From Spartobacteria bacterium (lineage in GTDB: Bacteria > Verrucomicrobiota > Verrucomicrobiia > Chthoniobacterales > UBA10450), in NCBI GenBank assembly GCA_003169975.1, contig PNAA01000009.1:82671-146670 (forward strand): a stretch of 64,000 nucleotides of DNA, read 5' to 3'. The translations under genes and the position numbers were made by a program. Shown in pieces: positions 62,702 through 64,000 of the stretch. Below the pieces are notes generated by a model that did not search any database, was not told where the DNA came from, and saw nothing but the letters and a program-made list of their open reading frames with translations. The stretch's first letter is position 1; every line of letters begins with the position of its first letter.

Positions 62702-63072
62702 GTTGTTGAGCTTCTTGCCTGCGGCAACGATTGCACGCGCTTTTGCGCGCCTCTGAGCAGGATAATCCAGCAGCATCGATGCCCACGGGCTAATTTCCGT
62801 CAATTTCTTCGATGTCGAATGGCTAAAGCCCCTGATGAACCCCTGCCGAGTTCTTCACGCATTCTGGTCGCTTTGATTTGGCACTTGTGCGTGGCTGGCC
62901 GGGCATCGCTTTCGAGCTGCTTCCGCCCGAGAGTTTTTTCGGCCTCGCGTAGACCGCAATGGAATTACCGACGTAGACAATCGGCGATGATAAGGCCGGA
63001 ACAGGGAGTCATTCGGCAAACCGGTTCAGCGGTATGCGGCGTGCTCAATTGTATAGGCACCGCCTTTTAATC
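62702..63072. other. Gap between prepilin and receiver genes
   Basis: Divergent promoter region. No convincing gene, repeat or structured RNA was seen. Confidence 0.3.
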
Positions 63073-63445
63073 ATGGGAATTACGCTGAAAATCCTGTCTG
63101 TCGAATGACGAGCCTTCCATCGCTCAGTCGATGCGCTTTATCTTTGAACGGCCTCTCTACGAACTTTCAAGTGCGCTGGATGGGGAGACTGCCTTGGCCC
63201 AAGTGGCTGGCGAGGCGGATCCCTTCGACGTGGTGATCACCGACAACAACATGCCGGGGGTCTCGGGCGTGGAGTTCATTCGCGAGCTGCGCGAGCGCAG
63301 CTTCGCGGGCAAGATCATGGTATTGTCGGCGCACCTTTCGAGCGATGCGCGCGCCGCCTATGCGGAGATGGATGTTGATGCCATGATCGAAAAACCTTTC
63401 TGCGTCCATGCGCTTCGCAAGCCGCTGGATAAGCTCGCAGGCTAG
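63073..63445 (+). pseudogene. Response-regulator receiver with N-terminal frameshift
   Basis: From the ATG at 63073 codons read MGITLKILSV, then GAATGACGAG; removing one A gives V-D-D-E-P-S-I-A-Q-S and joins the frame MRFIFERPLYELSSALDG that runs to 63445. The second part has phosphoacceptor ITDNNMPG, T/S switch LSAHLS and K in IEKPFC. The lost bases hit the acidic pocket (DDE), so the expressed form from the internal ATG at 63131 would lack it. Could be a real inactivation or a sequencing error. Confidence 0.7.
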
Positions 63446-63739
63446 CCGCGGACTGAAGCTCTCGCAGATGTCCCGGGCATCGGATTTTCTAATCTAGTGT
63501 TTCACCCTCGCGGGCAGTCGCTGCTCTCGACAGTGCCCGAACGGCAGCGACCATTTGCGACTCTGCGCGGCCATCATCCCGTCAACAGAGGCGAATCGGC
63601 CTCGCGTAAGACCGGCGCGGGAGTGCCGGAAACGTTTGCCCAACGGGGGTGATTTTGGCCGTTGACAACGGACCGGGCGCGTCAGTACGATGCGCCATCG
63701 ATAGATCTGGATCTGGCAAGGAAGCTTAAGCTTGGGAGT
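63446..63739. other. Gap upstream of secreted-protein gene
   Basis: No gene seen. CTCCCTCTTTCAG begins the conserved leader near 63748. Confidence 0.3.
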
Positions 63740-63800
63740 TTCCTCCCTCTTTCAGACCTGCAATCGCAGGTAAAATCCCAGGCAAAAAGGAAACAATCCC
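63740..63800 (+). promoter_or_regulatory. Conserved 5' leader hairpin, copy 2
   Basis: Contains CCCTCTTTCAGACCTGC, AATC, GCAGGTAAAAT, then CCAGG and the ribosome-binding site AAAGGAAA. Matches the minus-strand leader at 2176-2250 with only a few changes; both sides of the CCTGC/GCAGG stem are kept. Confidence 0.5.
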
Positions 63801-64000
63801 ATGTATTGGCCAAATAAGATCATCACAACTATCAGTCTCATCGGCGCATTCGCCTTTGTTACCCTCTCACCCCCGGCCCGAGCGGTGATCCCAGCACCGG
63901 ACGGAGGCTATCCCAACCAAAACACCGCCGAGGGTGAAGATGCGGTCTTGAGCCGCAACACCCCGGCGAGCGGGACCTGGACTGCGACCGGCAGCATGGG
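63801..64000 (+). CDS. Secreted protein, N-terminal part only
   Basis: 66 codons before the window ends. Signal peptide (MYWPNKIITTISLIGAFAF...PPARA), then VIPAPDGGYPNQNTAEGEDA, a start seen in large secreted Verrucomicrobial proteins that continue with repeats. Function not inferable from the part seen. Confidence 0.65.
   Translation, partial: MYWPNKIITTISLIGAFAFVTLSPPARAVIPAPDGGYPNQNTAEGEDAVLSRNTPASGTWTATGSM

Overview
The window looks like soil-type Verrucomicrobiota DNA (Spartobacteria / Chthoniobacterales-like is my best guess). This rests on gene families rather than a marker gene: large secreted kelch, DUF11 and dockerin proteins with Pro-Thr linkers, paired TMTC-like membrane/TPR proteins, cyclase-TolB-TPR proteins, and a fragment of an autotransporter beta-strand-repeat protein. 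No rRNA or complete tRNA gene is visible, so the assignment is inference. The strongest theme is genome turnover: broken integrases, four tRNA 3' pieces lacking 5' halves, miniature inverted-repeat elements, an insertion sequence with passenger genes, an integron remnant, and several tandem or internal duplications.

Layout. 0-8.1 kb is integron-like: a truncated integron integrase (7953 onward) is divergent from minus-strand cassettes (143-aa ORF, VOC/glyoxalase protein, probably further small membrane-protein genes, and a cupin at 1225-1605) separated by unusually long (about 190 bp) attC-like sites. A secreted PQQ-type propeller (2750-4219) lies inside this stretch. 8.2-11.4 kb has inverted-repeat debris and a two-component cluster (PAS histidine kinase, one intact and two broken receiver proteins, an XRE regulator). 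11.6-20.8 kb is an accessory region with a tRNA-Ser fragment, a DUF4209 protein carrying a HEPN-like Rx4H motif, a 14-repeat kelch protein, dispersed repeats and a serine recombinase. 21-23 kb is a ClC channel with CBS domains. 23.3-27 kb has MITE copies, a membrane protein, a truncated TPR gene and a 7-repeat kelch protein.

27.1-28.5 kb and 40.4-43.1 kb carry two versions of one module: a conserved leader, a protein of unknown function, 10-bp-phased AATCCGACC repeats that end at a start codon, and a Mu Gp27-like gene; the second version also has a KTSC gene and another paralog. 28.5-34.4 kb encodes two tandem TMTC-like proteins and a GT39/ArnT-like glycosyltransferase. 34.9-39.8 kb is the most interesting accessory block: a class III nucleotide-cyclase-like gene and a TIR-domain gene on the same strand. 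The TIR gene is split by a 2.9-kb IS1595-type element (inverted repeats and a perfect 8-bp target duplication) carrying a translationally coupled set of five passenger genes. Removing the element restores a 341-codon TIR frame followed by the cyclase gene, a pair reminiscent of Pycsar-type signalling defence.

43.6-56.4 kb holds two giant secreted proteins made by tandem duplication. The duplication also copied the strong terminator and the last 31 codons of the neighbouring CCA-adding enzyme gene. 56.7-62 kb holds two cyclase-TolB-TPR proteins with a fused remnant of a third between them, then integrase/tRNA debris, a prepilin-like gene, a frameshifted receiver gene and the start of a secreted protein whose leader hairpin matches the one upstream of the autotransporter fragment at 2.2 kb.
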